DNA from: Prorocentrum cordatum
Taxonomy: Eukaryota; Sar; Dinophyceae; Prorocentrales; Prorocentraceae
Assembly (NCBI GenBank): GCA_963575745.1
Contig: CAUYUJ010003869.1
Location: forward strand, 335,065-399,064
DNA: 64,000 nt
Reading direction: 5' to 3'
Part shown: positions 54,489-60,878 of the stretch, piece by piece
Position numbering within the stretch: position 1 is the stretch's first letter
Layout: every line of letters begins with the position of its first letter
Notes under the pieces: generated by a model
Told to the model about the DNA's origin: nothing
Seen by the model: the letters and a program-made list of their open reading frames with translations, nothing else
The model's database searches: none
Program-made: the position numbers and the translations under genes

Positions 54489-57420
54489 CTGATGATGATG
54501 AAATGATATGATGATGATGATGAGAGGATGAGGAGGATGGAGGAGGAGGAGGAGGAGGAGCTGGAAGCTGGAGGAAGAGGAAACTGATGATGATGGTGAT
54601 GCTGAGTGTGATGATGGTGGTGATGATGATGAGGAGGAGGAGGAAGAGTGAGACGCTGCCGTGGGCAGTGGGAAGACTGGGCTTTGACATGAACGACACC
54701 GAGAAGATGGACCGCGTGTGGCCGCTCATCCCGCGGCTGCTCGCCGTCGTTCCCCCCCGCCGACCGAACCACCACAGAGGAAAGGGCGGGAAGCTCCTCG
54801 TCCTCCCTCCTCTCTCCCTCGGGACGCGCTGGGATGAGAGAGTTGATGAGGACGAGGGAGAGGAGGAGGAGGAGGAGGAGGAGGAGGAGGAGGAGGAGGA
54901 GGACGAGGACGAGGAGGAGGAGGAGGAGGAGGAGGAGGAGGAGGAGGAGGAACTGGGAGGGGCCCCGCTCGCGCAAAGTCCCGGCGCGCCAGCGTCCGAT
55001 CCTGCGCGAACGCTCGAGTGCGTCGCGCGAGGCCCTCGCTGCCTGCTCGGCGACGGCGGCCTCGACCGTCGCCGCCCGAGGACTGCGCGCTCAGCGCGGA
55101 CGAGCGTGGCCATGAGGAAACGAACGAACGCGAACCGTGGACATTAGTTAGTGGAAGCGAGCCCGACGCCTGCAAACGAACAAGCTTCGTCAAACATAAC
55201 ATGATCCACGGCTCTTGTTCTCCGCGTGCCACTCGTGCAGCGTGTTGCACGCATGGGCTAGCCAGGGTCTTCTCAGACTTTTCACAGGGCCTTGACGCAT
55301 GGATGTATCTCCGTGGCGAAACCAACCGCTTGGTCGTCTGACAGCTGGAAAAACATCCTGCCCAATCATCGTCAATCGTCGCCTGCCTTTCCGTTCTGCG
55401 GCATCGCAGTTTAAGGAAACAGTATCAATTTGTGGCTTAGGAATAAGGAAACACTATGGAATCGCGACTTGGGAGTACAGAGGCATCATATAATCGCGAT
55501 TAAGGAATAAGGATACAGTATACATCGTCGATTTCGGAAAGGACACACTGTAGCGTGCAAGTAATACTCGTACAATTCCCTAGTTCTACTACTATGTGAA
55601 TGATGCTGCATTGCTTCGCGTTTCTCCTCCTCTGGTTGCGCTGGGGGGGTGGGGCCCCGCGCGCCAGCACCCCCACGGCTGAGAGTTCATTGCTCTTCCG
55701 GAAGTGTAGGCAGGGTCAATCCCCGTGCCCGAACCTCTCGCCAAGGAGATCTTTTTTTTCTTCCGCGGAAGCTGGACCCCCTGGGTTCTCGGTTCGCCCT
55801 GGGAATGTTTTCCTTCCGGATGGCCCCCCATGGGTCCTACGTTGGAGTCGCCCGGGTGATTTTCGGGTTCCCCGCCCTCGGTGCCTCGGGGGATTCATTT
55901 GCCCGTTCCTCGGAGGTTCCTCGGGTTCCTGCCAAGCAGTGCCAAGCAATGCCAAGCATTGTGCCCATGCAACAGGAAGCTTTCTTCTATTTGGGGTCGC
56001 GCCGGATTTCTTTTAATGTGGCGGTGGTGGTGGTGGTGGTGGTGTATAAGAAGTGGCATCGCAGTTGCACTTATGGTTGAGGCCGTCTTGTTTTAATCCA
56101 TCGATTGCGAAGGCCTGACGGCCGGTGCCGCCGACCCTGTTCGCAATGCGCAGCAAGAGGCACGGGCTGTGGGATGGTTTTGGGGAACGGGGAGAAGGAC
56201 GAGAAGGTGGGGGAGGGAGGTGTCGTATCTGACCCGGGACTTCCCCGGGATTCCCCCGGGACCCCCCCCGGGACCCCCTCTCCCTCCCCCGGCGGGGAAG
56301 GGAAAGGGAAGGGGCTTCCCTTCGACTCAATTACGACGTTGCTCAAGGTCGGTACGGGGGGGGGGCGTCGTATCTGACCTGGGGGGGGGGTCGCTACCGC
56401 CCCCCGCTACCCCCCCCTCGCCTCCCGGCGGGGGAGGGATCAAAGGGAAGGGGCTTCCCTTCGACTCAATTACGAGGTTGCTCAAGGTCGGCTTGGCTGG
56501 AGCCCAGGGGAAGAGGAGTCCCAGGGGGGGGCGTCGTATCTGACCCAGAGGGGGGGGTCGCTACCCCCCCCCCCTCCCGGCGGGGGAGGGATCAAAGGGA
56601 AGGGGCTTCCCTTCGACTCAATTACGAGGTTGCTCAAGGTCGGCTTGGCTGGAGCCCAGGGGAAGAGGTCTCCCAGGGAAAGGGAAGGACAGAGACGACG
56701 AGTACAAAGAATGACGGAGATGACGGCTCGAACGCAAAAGCCCCTCACACACGCCGGCAGGGGCTTCCCTTCGGCTCAATTACGAGGTTGCTCAAGGTCG
56801 GCTTGGCTGGAGCCCAGCCCAGGGGAAGAGGAGTCCCAGGGGGGGGCGTCGTATCTGACCCGGGGGGGGGGTCGACACCCCCCCCCCCTCCCGGCGGGGG
56901 GGGGATCAAAGGGAAGGGGCTTCCCTTCGACTCAATTACGAGGTTGCTCAAGGTCGGCTTGGCTGGAGCCCAGGGGAAGAGGAGTCCCAGGGAAAGGGAA
57001 GGACAGAGACGACGAGTACAAAGAATGACGGAGATGACGGCTCGAACGGAAAAGCCCCTCACACACGCCGACAGGGTCGGCGGTGGCATCGCAGTTGCAC
57101 TTATGGTTGAGGCCGTCTTGTTTTAATCCATCGATTTTATGCTCTATGAACAGCGTTTGGGTTCTCAAAATTATCGTCGCTTCTGCGAACGTGTCGTAGT
57201 AGGCCTATAGGAATGCTGGGACGGTGGCCCCTGCTCAGTCGGAATATTTGATTTTTGGGTCGTAGTTGGACATTTTAGCGGACCGAGCCACGGAGGGCCG
57301 TCGCGGCCACGCGCCTGGTGGCGGCCGCTGGCCGCCTTGGGCGGGTCACGAACGCGGACGCCCTCGCGGTCTCCGCGGCGTGGGCGGGGCACCCGGGGAC
57401 GCTGGCGCGGGTGTACCCCG
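36432..57420 (+). CDS. Split glycoside hydrolase family 27 gene (alpha-galactosidase-type), partial
   Basis: Seven short stretches on the + strand, in correct order, add up to a GH27 catalytic domain: LVRKDRFPDMKALVEYGHSL; FDGVKIDGCGS with NATGRPVRIENCH; HFFRTGGDIGPSMDSI to GPGCWAY; PDMSEVGN; HWGLWCVISSPLI; LGFDMNDTEKMDRVWPLI; NADALAVSAAWAGHPG. GH27 enzymes cleave terminal alpha-galactose or alpha-N-acetylgalactosamine. The nucleophile is the Asp of VKIDG; the acid/base Asp corresponds to the one in RTGGDI. The first exon with PxMGWxSWN, any exon for the WYxNN segment, and the C-terminal beta domain were not found, so the model is incomplete. Whether it is galactosidase or N-acetylgalactosaminidase cannot be decided. 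Introns of 0.2-11 kb hold most of the repeats of this half of the window. No in-exon stop was seen; it could be active. Confidence 0.75.
36610..36733 (+). repeat. Short element with terminal inverted repeats, copy 1
   Basis: 124 bp between ATACCGCTA (36610-36618) and TAGCGGTAT (36725-36733). The inside (CCTCGCCTCGTTTTTGCT, GTCGCCAC, GGTCAGAACGCA, CCTGGGAGAG) matches 57483-57608. It begins 57 bp after exon A. Confidence 0.8.
36734..37445 (+). other. Intron sequence, no gene; G/C-run cluster at 37285-37400
   Basis: Contains a cluster of C8-9 and G8-9 runs (CCCCCCCTTCCCC and its reverse) that could fold into hairpins or G-quadruplexes, and a (GT)n patch at 37255-37268. Confidence 0.55.
37446..38763 (+). 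repeat. Degenerate TTAGGG-type array, 1.3 kb
   Basis: Nearly every 6-8 bp carries GGGTTAGG, GGTTTAGGG, GGGGTTAGGG or a one-base variant, all with the G-rich strand on +. It resembles telomeric DNA (dinoflagellate telomeres are reported as TTTAGGG) but is heavily mutated and internal. Confidence 0.9.
38764..39780. repeat. Diverged ~150-bp repeats around a (GGA)n tract
   Basis: Motifs of the form CATTCCTGC, GCGTCGGCGACAA, CATGTGGACGAGAA and ACGTTGACTTTG recur near 38900, 39010, 39380, 39540 and 39660, interrupted by GGA repeats at 39097-39330. The block separates two telomere-like arrays. No protein motif. Confidence 0.65.
39781..40215 (+). repeat. Degenerate TTAGGG-type array, second block
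   Basis: Same composition and strand as 37446-38763, with frequent GGGGATCGGGGTTCGGGTTT variants. Confidence 0.9.
40290..40445 (+). repeat. Two short minisatellites
   Basis: GTGCCCGGG(T/A) units at 40293-40370 are followed by CCCTATAGCC/CCCTACAGCC units at 40371-40445. Confidence 0.8.
40446..41145. other. No gene recognised (intron interval)
   Basis: Includes a last short TTAGG-like patch at 40480-40535 and a diverged duplication of GGGATTCGGGCCGCATG and GGGATTCCGGCCGCATG at 40920 and 40961. No coding motif. Confidence 0.5.
41146..41340 (+). repeat. (TTG)n / (TTGTTTG)n / (TTGCTG)n tract
   Basis: Pure GTT, then eight or so GTTTGTT units, then GTTGCT units; ends near 41336. Confidence 0.95.
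41430..41695 (+). repeat. GATAA pentanucleotide array
   Basis: Degenerate AAGATAAGATA words over 260 bp, A-rich against the GC-rich genome. Confidence 0.9.
41749..42880 (+). repeat. 152-bp tandem satellite, seven full units plus one partial
   Basis: CATGGTCACAAAACGCTGCC starts at 41749 (as CATGATC), 41901, 42053, 42205, 42357, 42509, 42661 and 42813, a period of exactly 152 bp. Units differ by very few bases (GACGTCTC/GACGCCTC, CTAAAATT/CTAGAATT, TGTCTCTC/TGTATCTC), and the CTAGAATT/TGTATCTC variant marks two neighbouring units. The eighth unit is shortened. Confidence 0.97.
42881..43165 (+). repeat. 140-bp tandem repeat, two units, diverged from the 152-bp satellite
   Basis: TCACCAAACGCTGCCAGGGG at 42881 and 43021. 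Each unit carries two diverged CGCTGCCAGGGGCA cores and ends in CTCACATCCAGACTCACTCA, which leads into the next array. Confidence 0.9.
43166..44480 (+). repeat. ACTCAGACTCACTC satellite, 1.3 kb
   Basis: Degenerate 6- and 12-bp units (CTCACA, CTCAGA, CTCATG) without G-rich interruption. Frames through it read THTQIHSHSDS and are artefacts. Confidence 0.95.
44519..44652 (+). repeat. (GTT)n tract with a (GGT)n centre
   Basis: GTTGTT array interrupted by GGTGGTGG near 44572-44594. Confidence 0.95.
44655..44869 (+). repeat. CGCGACCCACC minisatellite
   Basis: About twenty 10-11-bp units of CCCGCGACCCA(C). A related array lies at 51541-51690. Confidence 0.95.
44870..45290 (+). repeat. ~100-bp tandem repeat, about five copies
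   Basis: Each copy runs ACCACGTTCA(R)GGTACAAA, TTTTTCGGCGCCTGCGGCGG, GC(N)TTTTGCATTC, GGTGGAGA and CCGCGACC. Starts near 44868, 44988, 45079, 45174 and 45267. GGCGCCTGCGGCGGGC also appears at 51706 and 51750 in variant form. Confidence 0.85.
45291..45440 (+). other. No gene recognised (intron interval)
   Basis: Short GC-rich stretch with no motif. Confidence 0.5.
45441..45895 (+). repeat. GGA/GAC-rich purine tract
   Basis: GAGGAGG with GACGACAATGGGAGG repeats near 45660-45725 and GAGGACGAG/GATGAG blocks to 45890. Confidence 0.9.
45985..46042 (+). repeat. Short TTAGGG-type patch
   Basis: GGTTAAAGGTTAGGGTAAGG followed by GTTAGGTTTAGGGTTAGGGG, an outlier of the telomere-like arrays 6 kb upstream. 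Confidence 0.85.
46043..47547. other. GH27 intron, no gene; dispersed repeat at 47133-47190
   Basis: G/C-run cluster at 46138-46265. GTCGGCGGCGACATCCGAAC near 47131 with TGCCGATCAACGATTTAGGC and GGGCGGC is matched at 58880-58940, after exon G. A Lys/Gln-rich frame on the - strand at 46812-47153 has no confirmed homology. Confidence 0.5.
47548..47749 (+). CDS. GH27 gene, exon B with the catalytic nucleophile
   Basis: Encodes GHEGVDVRWFTDMGFDGVKI then DGCGSSHNVSYYADLFNATG and RPVRIENCHNSWPDFST. The Asp of VKIDGCG is the predicted nucleophile. The 3' end is well defined: TCGACAG followed by the intron beginning GTTCATT. The start is uncertain, near a Cys codon that may complete the NNC motif. 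Confidence 0.85.
47750..47935 (+). repeat. GH27 intron made of the dispersed ~180-bp element, copy 2
   Basis: A 186-bp GT-AG intron (GTTCATTCGG ... GAGTTGCCGCAG). Removing it joins ACA-G to AA-GGC and gives ST-EGSCPMHFFRTGGD in frame. Nearly its whole length matches 392-575, at the far left of the window. It is rich in TAGCGTCGA words. Confidence 0.85.
47936..48074 (+). CDS. GH27 gene, exon C
   Basis: Encodes GSCPMHFFRTGGDIGPSMDS, ILTEAYSTIDAADLLVPRSG and PGCWAY. It matches the GH27 block FRxxGDIxxxxxS to PGxW, including the general acid/base Asp region. The acceptor CGCAG is clear. The 3' end falls inside the Tyr codon (TT or TTA) and is followed by ATCTGATGG, not by GT. Confidence 0.85.
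48099..48225 (+). repeat. TCCC/CTCC pyrimidine tract
   Basis: Degenerate TCCCTCCC-type tract inside the intron after exon C. Confidence 0.8.
48226..50554. other. GH27 intron: no gene recognised
   Basis: Holds a GGAGGGAAAGGA array at 48697-48775, G-runs at 48819 and 49503, a palindromic stretch of CGATGCATCGCC, CACCGATGCACCGG and CATCGGCGATGC words at 49828-49890, and a long pyrimidine-rich region from 50150. GC-rich open frames on both strands lack protein motifs. Confidence 0.55.
50555..50610 (+). CDS. GH27 gene, exon D (microexon)
   Basis: AC-CCG-GAC-ATG completes the Tyr codon from exon C and gives YPDMSEVGNFPPGPTQHDE, matching GH27 PDMLEVGN. It probably ends GACGAG before GAGCTTTT, a GA donor of the kind accepted in dinoflagellates, or one codon later. 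The acceptor is CTGGCAG. Confidence 0.75.
50611..51274 (+). other. GH27 intron: pyrimidine-rich, no gene
   Basis: C/T-rich to about 50930, then a (GA)n patch near 50948-50968 and GC-rich sequence ending at the CTGCAG acceptor. Confidence 0.6.
51275..51322 (+). CDS. GH27 gene, exon E (microexon)
   Basis: Encodes ERSHWGLWCVISSPLI, matching the GH27 block HFGxWCxxSSPLI. The acceptor CTGCAG/G is the usual dinoflagellate AG-G form. The 3' end lies at CTCAT or CTCATA before GCCAGC, so either a GC donor or a shared A at the junction. Confidence 0.8.
51323..51540 (+). other. GH27 intron, 5' part
   Basis: Ordinary GC-rich sequence; no feature recognised. Confidence 0.5.
51541..51690 (+). repeat. CGCGACCCACC minisatellite, second array
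   Basis: 10-11-bp units (CCCGCGACCCA) like those at 44655-44870, followed by AAAATCGGCGCCCGCGGCGG, a relative of the unit at 44870-45290. Confidence 0.85.
51940..52260 (+). repeat. (GAT)n, (GATATT)n, (GACGAT)n and (GAG)n tract
   Basis: Ordered blocks: GAG/GAT mixture, six GATATT units near 52012-52068, GAT and GATGCT units, GACGAT units near 52180-52222, then GAG. It shows stepwise mutation and re-expansion of one triplet. Confidence 0.95.
52640..52860 (+). repeat. ~24-bp tandem repeat
   Basis: Degenerate units of GCGCTGTGGTGYRCAC type, about nine copies. Confidence 0.85.
52970..53590 (+). repeat. ~600-bp GGA-rich purine tract
   Basis: Nearly pure purine strand, GAGGAGGAG with GACGAGG and GGAGCAGGAG patches, followed by a mirror-like pyrimidine stretch at 53610-53840. 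Confidence 0.95.
53840..53984 (+). other. No gene recognised (GH27 intron)
   Basis: Short non-repetitive interval between the pyrimidine stretch and the (GAT)n tract. Confidence 0.5.
53985..54640 (+). repeat. (GAT)n, (GGTGAT)n and (GAGGAT)n tract
   Basis: Blocks of ATG/GAT, GGTGAT (54049-54096), GAGGAT (54126-54160), GCTGAT and mixed units. It sits just ahead of exon F. Confidence 0.95.
54676..54730 (+). CDS. GH27 gene, exon F
   Basis: Encodes LGFDMNDTEKMDRVWPLI, matching GH27 LGFDLxD...VWPxI. With exon E it restores SSPLI-LGFD exactly. The acceptor is GGGAAG/A. The 3' end at CTCATC is followed by CCGCGG, not GT. Confidence 0.8.
54731..54960 (+). repeat. GGA-rich tract in the intron after exon F
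   Basis: GC-rich lead-in, then (GAG/GAC)n from about 54848 to 54953. Confidence 0.85.
54961..56051. other. GH27 intron: no gene recognised
   Basis: Mixed sequence. GGAATAAGGAAACACTATGG and AGGAATAAGGATACAGTATA around 55440-55520 form a short diverged duplication. (GGT)n near 56023-56043. An open frame at 55600-56016 has no known motif. Confidence 0.5.
56052..57135 (+). repeat. Repeat cassette: four GGGGCTTCCCTTCG units between direct repeats
   Basis: Both ends carry the same ~50 bp: GGCATCGCAGTTGCACTTAT, GGTTGAGGCC, GTCTTGTTTTAATCCATCGA (56052-56105 and 57084-57135). Between them GGGGCTTCCCTTCGRCTCAA followed by TTACGAGGTTGCTCAAGGTC recurs near 56311, 56450, 56604, 56761 and 56916, mostly with GCGTCGTATCTGACC and G9/C9 runs. 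Related modules lie at 35870-36370. Confidence 0.85.
57348..57420 (+). CDS. GH27 gene, exon G
   Basis: Encodes TNADALAVSAAWAGHPGTLA then RVYP, matching GH27 ITNxEALAVxxAWAGHPGxL. It joins WPLI of exon F directly to TNAD. The sequence before it is GGCGGGTC, with TC also ending exon F, so the splice point is ambiguous and lacks AG. The 3' end is approximate. Confidence 0.8.
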
Positions 57421-57482
57421 CTGTGGGCGCGGGCCACCAGGCGCGTCGCTGGGGGGCTCGGCGGAGGGGGAAAAAGTACCCT

Positions 57483-57608
57483 ATGCCGCTACCCTTGCCT
57501 CGTTTTGCTCTTTTTGGACCTCCAGGGAGTCCCTCGTCGCCACTGCTGGATTCGCCTCAACATGTTGGTCAGAACGCACCCTGGGAGAGGTCCGGGGAGT
57601 AGCGGTAT
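57483..57608 (+). repeat. Short element with terminal inverted repeats, copy 2
   Basis: 126 bp between ATGCCGCTA (57483-57491) and TAGCGGTAT (57600-57608), clearly homologous to 36610-36733. It lies about 60 bp after exon G, as copy 1 lies after exon A. The shared sequence extends left into GGAGG(N)GAAAAAGTAC. Confidence 0.8.
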
Positions 57609-59106
57609 GAGTGCCTTTTGGTTTCCCCAGCTCAGGCGAGGACAAGGGCTTGGGCTGCGGGGGACGGCGTGGCGGGATGAGGAGAACGGAGCAGGAGGAG
57701 GAGGAGGGAGAGGAGGAGGAGGAGGAGGAGGAGGAGGAGGAGGAGGAGGAGGAGGAGGAGGAGGAGGACCGAGGAGAAGGGCGAGTCCGAGGATCGCCTG
57801 CTCCCGCCCGCGGCACCCACTCTCAGGGGTGCGACGCCTGAGGACTCCGCCAGCTGGTACGCCGCCTCTGCCCCCGCGGGCCGCGCGCCCGCGGGCCGCT
57901 GGTCCTCGGCCATGTCGCCGTCGTCGGCCGCCGCGCGGCCAGCCAGCGCCGTTGCGCGCCCAGCTGGGCGACGGCCCTCCTTGGGCCACAGGTCGCGACC
58001 AAGGCGGTCCAGGTAGACTGCGCCTGTGGCCGTCGGTCCGCACCCTTGCGGGCGGGCAGCAGACGGCGCCGCACGGCAGGCGCCGCAGAGGCCGTCGCCC
58101 AGTTGCCGCCCTCCGTGGGGTACATAGGCAGGACCACACGTCCAGCGCCAAGTGCAGGGCCGTGCGGTGGGTGTGGTGCACTTGACCTCCCCCAATTTGG
58201 ACCACTGCGTTGGGCGGCCTGCCAAGCTCCGCCAGCTCCGCCGTGACCCGCCTCAAACCGTAGCACGGGCTCCGCACTGGACGCCGAGCAACGACACGTG
58301 CTGCAACTGCGAACGTCGCACGCCAGCGCATGCCCCGAGCTGAAGGCCGCTACCAAGCGAGGTACGCGGGGCGCCGCACGGGCCCGCTGCTCGCGCCTGG
58401 GCCGCCGTGGTTGCTCTGCGGCGGTCGCGCCCAGCGTCGACCGCAACAGCCGCCAGCGCACCTGCTCCGCGAGGACCTCCACGCTGGCCACCCACGCGTG
58501 GTCGGCCTCGCTGACGCCGCAACGCAAGCCTGCGTACCGATACCGCCACCCTTGGATTGCTTACGCCACGGCCGGGCTTGCACCGAAGCCCTGGTAGTGC
58601 GCACCCCGGGACTCGGCGGTGTGCCCAGGGGGGACGTGAGACGGGGCGGGCCTTCTTCGGCGATTGCAGGCTATGGTTGCGCCGCGGAGTGGTTTGCGAT
58701 CGGCACCGTTGGGGCCTGGGGGTCACGACGCTTTCCTCGTCGGCCCTCTTCGGGGCGCGGCGGAGAACTCTATCGAGGACCCCGCCCGCCCCCCAAGGTG
58801 CCCCACGGGTGCCAGTTGCAAACACACCCTTTGCAAACCACACCGGTGAGACGGGGCGGGCCTTCTCCGTAGGCGGCAGGTCGGCGGCGAAATCCGAACC
58901 CTGCCCCTGCCGATCGATGTTTGAGGCAGCTCGAGGGGCGGCCAGGGCAGGGAGCAGTGGTGCAGGCGACTCGGTGGGCTCGGTCCAGCCGCTGCGCCCC
59001 GCCGGGAGCGTTCCGGGATGTTCTGGGGGTGTCCAGATGGCTCCGAACGTAGGCCATAGGCATGAGCTGTGGCGCGAAAGCCGAGTTGGCACTTCGACGC
59101 GAGGAT
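57609..59106. other. No gene confirmed; GGA tract at 57690-57772
   Basis: After exon G and the TIR element comes (GGA)n at 57690-57772, then GC-rich sequence to 59.1 kb. GTGAGACGGGGCGGGCCTTC occurs at 58636 and 58848 as a ~210-bp duplication edge. The - strand of 57830-58620 has Cys-rich patches (LGDGLCGACR) that could be a broken retroelement protein, but the frames change and no family was identified. Confidence 0.4.
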
Positions 59107-59165
59107 GAGGAGGAGGAGGAGGAGGAGGAGGAGGAGGGGGAGGAGGAGGAGGAGGAGGCTGAGGT
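59107..59165 (+). repeat. (GGA)n microsatellite
   Basis: About 55 bp of GAGGAG units. Confidence 0.9.
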
Positions 59166-59388
59166 ATGGCAGAGTCATAGTCCTTTTCCGAACCCCGATG
59201 ACAGCATCAGAGTTGAGTCGACGCGGCTGATGATGACGACGACGGCGACGACGACGATCATATTCATATGTAGAAGACTTGTAAACATGATACGAAGAAC
59301 ACGGAGACCCCAATAATACCGATACTACAAATAGTACGAATAATAGTAATACTAGTAATATTACATGATATAGCCGTCGTCGTCGTCG
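59166..59388 (+). other. No gene recognised
   Basis: Includes GAC/GTC triplets at 59235-59255 and an AT-rich AATACTAGTAAT patch near 59310-59360. Confidence 0.5.
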
Positions 59389-59397
59389 TAGTAGTAC

Positions 59398-59490
<93 letters not shown>
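59389..59490 (+). repeat. (TAG)n microsatellite
   Basis: About 30 perfect AGT/TAG units. Confidence 0.97.
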
Positions 59491-59950
59491 CTGATGCTGA
59501 TGCTGCCGATAATGGTGATGGTGGTGGTGGTGATAATGCTGATACTGATGATGATGATGATGATGATGATGATGACGATGACGATGACGACGGTGATGAT
59601 GATGCTGGTGATGATGGTCGTAATGATGATGAAGATGATGATGATAATAATGAAGATGAAAATGATGATGATGATGATGATGATGATGCTGATGATGATG
59701 ATGATGAGCATAATGATGATGGAGATGATGATGAAAGTGATGCTGATGATGACGATGCTGATGCTGCTGGTGTTGGTGTTTGTGATGATGACGATGACGA
59801 TGGCAATGATAATGATGATGATGATGATGCTGCTGCTGCTGATGATGATGGGGATGATGAGGATGATGATGAGGATGATGCTGACGATGATGATGATGCT
59901 GATGCTGGTGATGATGCTGATGATGCTGATGATGCTGATGATGGTGGCGA
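59491..59950 (+). repeat. (GAT)n tract with GCT and GAC variants
   Basis: 450 bp of GATGATG with GCTGAT, GACGAT and GGTGGT patches; directly continues the (TAG)n block. Confidence 0.95.
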
Positions 59951-60325
59951 GGGCTGGGGCGACGAGTAGGCGACGCACGGAGGATGAGATGGTGGAATGG
60001 TGATGGTGTTGGTAGTCTGGGATTTAACGAAATGGGTGATGCGAATTGGACTGATCGGGTGATTGTATAATGATAGGTACGAGGGTAGGGGTAGCACAAC
60101 CAACCCAACGCAAAACCCACCAACACACGATGCGCGCAAAAAACCCACACACCCGCAATTGCGGGATAATAAGTGAGGGGGGGGGCGGGGTGGGGGGGGC
60201 GGCGGGGGTAGGGGCGACGCTGGGGGCGTCGTCGAGCCGAGCGGGGAGGAAAACCGACCCTCGTGTCGCGGGCCCCCACTACCGTTCCTTTCCTGGCGGG
60301 GGCAAGGGGGGAAAAGACGGCTCGC
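59951..60325. other. No gene recognised
   Basis: Mixed sequence with G-runs near 60177-60210. No motif. Confidence 0.5.
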
Positions 60326-60739
60326 CGCCTCCCCTCTCCTCCTCCTCCTCCTCCTCCTCCTCCTCATCCTCATACGCTCATCCTCTTCCTCGTCCTCGTA
60401 CCTCGTCCTCGTCCCTCCATCGTCATCGTCATTCTAACCCTCCTCCTCCAGCCTCGTCCTCCGCTTTTTCCTCGTATTTTTTTTCCCTCGTCCTCACCCC
60501 TCCTCCCCTCCCCCACTCGTTCCTCCCTTTTCGTCCCTCCGCCCCCCACCCTCATTCGGTCCATCGTCCATCGGCCTCCAATCGCGCCTCCCATTGTTGT
60601 CCCTCATCCTCCTCCTCTCGCTTCCCCCTCACCCCTCCTCTTCTCTCCCCCCCTCTCTCCCCTCTCCCCCTCCTCGTCACCCTCCTCCCCCTCCTCCCCC
60701 TCCTTCCCCTCCTCGTCCTCCTCCTCCTCCTCCTCCTCC
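60326..60739 (+). repeat. Pyrimidine-rich tract ending in (CTC)n
   Basis: C/T-rich DNA, pure CTC at 60335-60365 and again at 60716-60739, where it abuts the spliced leader of the LINE. Confidence 0.9.
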
Positions 60740-60761
60740 TCCGTAGCCATTTTGGCTCAAG
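60740..60761 (+). other. Dinoflagellate spliced leader (DinoSL) encoded at a LINE 5' end
   Basis: TCCGTAGCCATTTTGG followed by CTCAAG is a perfect match to the conserved 22-nt leader (D-CCGUAGCC..., where D is T here). Normally it is added to mRNA 5' ends by trans-splicing and is not encoded beside genes. Its place exactly at the start of the LINE 5' UTR shows that this copy came from a trans-spliced transcript. Confidence 0.95.
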
Positions 60762-60878
60762 GCTGATGCTTCCGCGGGCTGAGCCCGCATTGGCAAGACT
60801 GGATACCGCTAGTCCGCGGCAGGCAAGGCCACTTGTGGCCTGGCGTTCCTTTTCCACATACTCCCACTTTCTCTCGGC

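Noticed and set aside
57830-58620. Minus-strand frames with Cys-rich patches as a retroelement protein or host gene
   Set aside because: The apparent similarity moves between frames and no conserved motif could be fixed; left as unassigned.
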